Shown here piece by piece: positions 5,255 to 7,749 of a stretch of DNA of 7,749 nt. This DNA is from Planctomycetota bacterium. Its GTDB lineage: Bacteria > Planctomycetota > UBA1135 > UBA2386. The notes beneath the pieces were generated by a model. The model had not been told where the DNA came from. It ran no database searches and saw nothing but the letters and a program-made list of their open reading frames with translations. The position numbers and the translations under genes are program-made. The first letter of the stretch is position 1. Each line of letters starts with the position of its first letter. Where the stretch lies: NCBI GenBank assembly GCA_016793305.1, contig JAEUHU010000284.1, positions 1 through 7,749 of the forward strand, in the 5' to 3' direction.

Positions 5255-7749
5255 ATGCACCGAGTTCCTCGTTCGTCGTTCTCGTTCGCCGTCCTGCTGG
5301 CCCTCGCGTCGCTGCTGCCAGCGCAGAGCCCGCGCGCCCTGACCCACGACGACTACGACGGCTGGAAGTCGCTGCGCGGCATCGCCCATGCGCAGGACGG
5401 CCGCTGGGTCGCCTACGCGATCGAACCGCAGTGGGGCGACGGCGTGCTCGAAGTGCGCGAGGTCGCGGGCCCGGGCCTGCACCGCCTCGAGCGCGGCAGC
5501 AATCCGCGCTTCTCCGCCGACGGCCGCTTCGTGGTGTTCACGCGCGTGCCCTCGAAGGTCGCCGAGCGCGACAAGAAGATCGCCGAGCTGCGCAAGAAGG
5601 CGAAGGAGGCGACCAAGAGCGCCGCCGAGAAGGCGGCGGAGAAGGAAGCGGAGCCGAAGGCGGGCGAAGCGTCGGCGCCGGCGGCCGCAGCGGGGGAAGG
5701 CCCGCGGCGCGGTGGCCGGCGGCCCGGTGGTGGTGGGTCCGGTGGCCCGGGTACCGGTGCTGGCGGTCCCGGGGCAGCACCCGGTGGCGACGAAGCTGCG
5801 GCGCGCGAACGCGGCGAGCTGTGCGTGCTCGAACTCGCGACCGGTGCGCTTGAGGTCGTCGGCAAGGTCAAGGGCTCGACGGTCAGCGACGACGCGCCGT
5901 TCCTGCTGATCCACAAGGAGAAGCCGGACGCGAAGTCGGCGAAGCAGGACGAGGCGAAGGCTGGGGAAGCACCGGCGAGCCCCGAGTCGCCGCCGAGCGA
6001 AGTGCCGAAGCCCGAAGGCGCGCAGGGCGAGCCTGCGGAAGCGAAGCCGGAGCCTGCAGCGTCTGGCGAAGCGAAGCCGCCGGCCGCGCGCGCCGCGAAG
6101 GCGAAAGATCCTCTCGAAGGCAAGCGTCCCGAAGGCACCGAGCTCGTCGTGCGCGACCTGCGCACCGGCCAGGAGCGCGTGCTCGCCGACGTCGTCGCCT
6201 ACGGCCTGTCGGGCAAGGGCCGGTGGCTCTGGTACCACACGTCGCACAAGCAGCCGAAGGAAGGGGCCAGCTACGGTCTGTTCGTCGAGCCGCTCGCCGG
6301 CGGCGAGGCGGTGCAGGTGCTCGACGGCATCGCCCACGTCGGCGGCGTGACGTTCGATCGCAGCGAGCAGGTGCTGGCGTTCACCAGCGACAAGGAGGAC
6401 TTCGCCGCCGACAAGCCGGCGAGCGACCTGTACCTGTGGGAAGGCGGTGAAGGCCCGGCCCGGCGCATCGCCCACGCCGGGGCCTCGGGCATGCCGGCCG
6501 GCAAGCGGGTCGCCGGTTCCCTCGCGTTCTCGCGCGACGGCAGCACGCTGTCGTTCGACGTGCACGACGCGCCGGCCCAGGAGCCGCTGCCGATCCTGCC
6601 CGAGGACAAGGTGACGCTCGACCTGTGGAACTGGCGCGACGGCCAGCTGCAGACCCAGCAGCAGAAGCGCGGGGCCGGCGAACGCAATCCGTCGTGGACG
6701 GCGATCTGGCGCCGCGCCGAGCAGAAGCTCGCCGTGCTCGGCGACGACGGGCTGCGCTCGCTGCGCTTCTTCGGCCCTTCGGGGGACCGGCTGCTCGGCA
6801 CCGACGGCCGCAGTTACGAGAAGGAGACGACCTGGGACGGCCGCTACGTCGACGTCTGGCTGGTGGACGGCAAGACCGGTGCGCGCACGCGCGTGCTCGA
6901 GAAGCTGCGCGGCAACGTCAGCACGTCACCCGGCGGGCGCTACCTGCTGTGGTTCAGCCCGGACTACCACTGGTGGAGCCTCGATGTCACGACCGGGGCC
7001 CGGCGCGATCTGACGGGAGCCCTGCCGGTGCCGTTCCACCGCCACGACGACGACCATCCGGAACCCGATTCGGCCTACGGGCTCGCCGGCTGGACCGAGA
7101 ACGACGGGGCGGTGCTGGTGCACGACGAGTTCGACGTGTGGAAGATCACGCCGGCCAGCGGCGACGCGGTCTGCGTCACCGACGGCCACGGCCGCGCCAA
7201 CCGGCTGCGGCTGCGCGTGCAGAGCCTGCCGCGCGACGACGATCGGCAGTGGGTCGACGACGAGCTGCTGCTCGCGGCGGTGCACGTCGACACGATGGCG
7301 GAGGGGTTCTTCGCCGACAGCCTGCTGCGCAACCAGGCGCCCAAGCGCCTCGTGTTCGACGACTGCAGCTTCGACGGATTGACGCGGCCGAAGCAGGCGA
7401 CGCGGCTGTTCTTCACGCGCAGCACGTTCGCGAGCTTCCCGGACCTCTGGACGGCGAACGCGGACTTCAGCGGCATGAAGAAGCTCACCGACACGAACCC
7501 GCAGCAGGGCGAGTTCCGCTGGGGCAAGGCCGAGCTCGTGCACTGGGTCGACGGCGACGGCAAGCCGCGCCAGGGCGTGCTGGTCAAGCCCGACGGCTTC
7601 GACCCGCAGAAGCGCTACCCGATGATGGTGCACTTCTACGAGCGCATGACGCAGGGGCTGCACAACTACGTGGCGCCGGCACCCGGCACGTCGCCGAACG
7701 CCAGCTACTACGTCAGCAACGGCTGGCTCTGGTTCATGCCCGACGTCGT
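5255..7749 (+). CDS. Secreted S9 (prolyl oligopeptidase) family peptidase, partial at the 3' end
   Basis: The frame stays open from ATG 5255 to the window end (831 complete codons). A signal peptide covers residues 1-23 (RVPRSS, then a Leu/Ala core, cleavage probably LLPA|QS), so the protein is likely exported. The mature start LTHDDYDGWKSLRG and the many DGRWVAY / SGKGRWLWY / SPGGRYLLW repeats are blades of the S9 beta-propeller. DVWKITPASGD (about 628-638), FPDLWTANADFSGMKKLTD and NPQQGEFRWGKAELVHW lead into the hydrolase domain near residue 756. KRYPMMVHFYERM (786-798) then HNYVAPAP fit S9 enzymes of the alpha/beta-hydrolase class; Y795 may be the oxyanion-hole Tyr (inference). The catalytic GxSxGG serine, Asp and His lie beyond the window, so activity cannot be judged. 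Two low-complexity inserts interrupt the propeller. There is no good ribosome site; ATG 5255 is chosen for the signal peptide. Confidence 0.9.
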   Translation, partial: MHRVPRSSFSFAVLLALASLLPAQSPRALTHDDYDGWKSLRGIAHAQDGRWVAYAIEPQWGDGVLEVREVAGPGLHRLERGSNPRFSADGRFVVFTRVPSKVAERDKKIAELRKKAKEATKSAAEKAAEKEAEPKAGEASAPAAAAGEGPRRGGRRPGGGGSGGPGTGAGGPGAAPGGDEAAARERGELCVLELATGALEVVGKVKGSTVSDDAPFLLIHKEKPDAKSAKQDEAKAGEAPASPESPPSEVPKPEGAQGEPAEAKPEPAASGEAKPPAARAAKAKDPLEGKRPEGTELVVRDLRTGQERVLADVVAYGLSGKGRWLWYHTSHKQPKEGASYGLFVEPLAGGEAVQVLDGIAHVGGVTFDRSEQVLAFTSDKEDFAADKPASDLYLWEGGEGPARRIAHAGASGMPAGKRVAGSLAFSRDGSTLSFDVHDAPAQEPLPILPEDKVTLDLWNWRDGQLQTQQQKRGAGERNPSWTAIWRRAEQKLAVLGDDGLRSLRFFGPSGDRLLGTDGRSYEKETTWDGRYVDVWLVDGKTGARTRVLEKLRGNVSTSPGGRYLLWFSPDYHWWSLDVTTGARRDLTGALPVPFHRHDDDHPEPDSAYGLAGWTENDGAVLVHDEFDVWKITPASGDAVCVTDGHGRANRLRLRVQSLPRDDDRQWVDDELLLAAVHVDTMAEGFFADSLLRNQAPKRLVFDDCSFDGLTRPKQATRLFFTRSTFASFPDLWTANADFSGMKKLTDTNPQQGEFRWGKAELVHWVDGDGKPRQGVLVKPDGFDPQKRYPMMVHFYERMTQGLHNYVAPAPGTSPNASYYVSNGWLWFMPDV
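5561..5815 (+). other. Low-complexity insert 1 in the S9 peptidase propeller
   Basis: This encodes about residues 103-187. The first part is Lys/Glu/Ala-rich and probably helical (RDKKIAELRKKAKEATKSAA). It then becomes Ala/Pro-rich, and ends in an Arg-Gly-rich run (GPRRGGRRPGGGGSGG, then PGTGAGGPGAAPGG). It separates the strand ending FVVFTRVP from the next strand starting GELCVLELATG. Lys/Glu inserts at this site are familiar in related secreted S9 peptidases. The Gly-rich run seems less usual. It is predicted to be disordered. Confidence 0.7.
5912..6136 (+). other. Low-complexity insert 2 in the S9 peptidase propeller
   Basis: This encodes about residues 220-294, a Lys/Glu/Pro/Ala-rich stretch (HKEKPDAKSAKQDEAKAGEA and onward) lying between the strand PFLLIHKEK and the strand TELVVRDLRTGQ. 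It is probably an extended, charged, disordered loop at one face of the propeller. It includes an imperfect direct repeat at 6029-6079. Confidence 0.7.
6029..6079 (+). repeat. Imperfect tandem direct repeat inside insert 2
   Basis: The block GAGCCTGCG + GAAGCGAAGCCG (6029-6049) is followed at once by GAGCCTGCA + GCGTCTGGC + GAAGCGAAGCCG (6050-6079). The second copy carries nine extra bases in the middle. The encoded peptides are EPAEAKP and EPAASGEAKP. This looks like growth of the linker by in-frame duplication. Confidence 0.75.

Noticed and set aside
3055..5256. Minus-strand open frame of 733 codons
   Set aside because: It lies opposite four plus-strand genes with clear family motifs. Its translation has no recognisable domain and is a GC-driven shadow.
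5690..5800. Gly-rich GGT/GGC tract as a possible structural DNA repeat or CRISPR-like element
   Set aside because: It stays in frame within the peptidase gene, has no regular repeat-spacer pattern, and is explained by a Gly-rich protein linker.
3575..6565. Very long minus-strand open frame (996 codons) opposite the DUF2752, HutD, unknown and peptidase genes
   Set aside because: Its product is Arg/Pro/Ala-rich without domains, it runs across several well-supported plus-strand genes and a gap, and long antisense frames are expected at this GC content.

Overview
The window is about 7.7 kb of very GC-rich, densely coding DNA, with codon third positions almost always G or C. Weak or absent Shine-Dalgarno sites, frequent GTG starts, a DUF2752 membrane protein, a PDZ-domain lipoprotein and a secreted S9 peptidase with disordered inserts together suggest a Planctomycetota-like, or similar high-GC environmental, bacterium. 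This placement is an inference from gene content. The sequence contains no rRNA, tRNA or marker gene that would settle it.

Layout. At the left edge, on the minus strand, is the N-terminal half of an FAD-dependent oxidoreductase of the UDP-galactopyranose mutase / protoporphyrinogen-oxidase-like class (start at 695, running off the window). Everything else is on the plus strand. Divergent from the first gene, a 12-helix MFS transporter occupies 770-2041. After a 148-base gap comes a tightly packed run of four genes: a two-PDZ lipoprotein (2190-3281), a DUF2752 membrane protein (3283-3765), a HutD/Ves-family cupin-like protein (3767-4402) and a membrane-anchored protein of unknown function (4390-5124). 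Inside this run the gaps are one base, one base, and a 13-base overlap, so it is probably one operon. After a 130-base gap starts a large secreted S9-family peptidase (5255 to beyond 7749). Its beta-propeller carries two long low-complexity inserts, and the window ends before the catalytic serine.

How they may work together. The lipoprotein, the DUF2752 protein and the TM-anchored unknown are all predicted to sit in or on a membrane. HutD is cytosolic and is usually tied to histidine utilisation, but no hut gene is present here. I see no single pathway linking the genes. No mobile element, CRISPR array, RNA gene or defence system is visible. The candidates for novelty are the uncharacterised protein at 4390-5124, the C-terminal domain of the PDZ lipoprotein, and the unusual company kept by the HutD-family gene. 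No gene-free stretch exceeds 300 bases.
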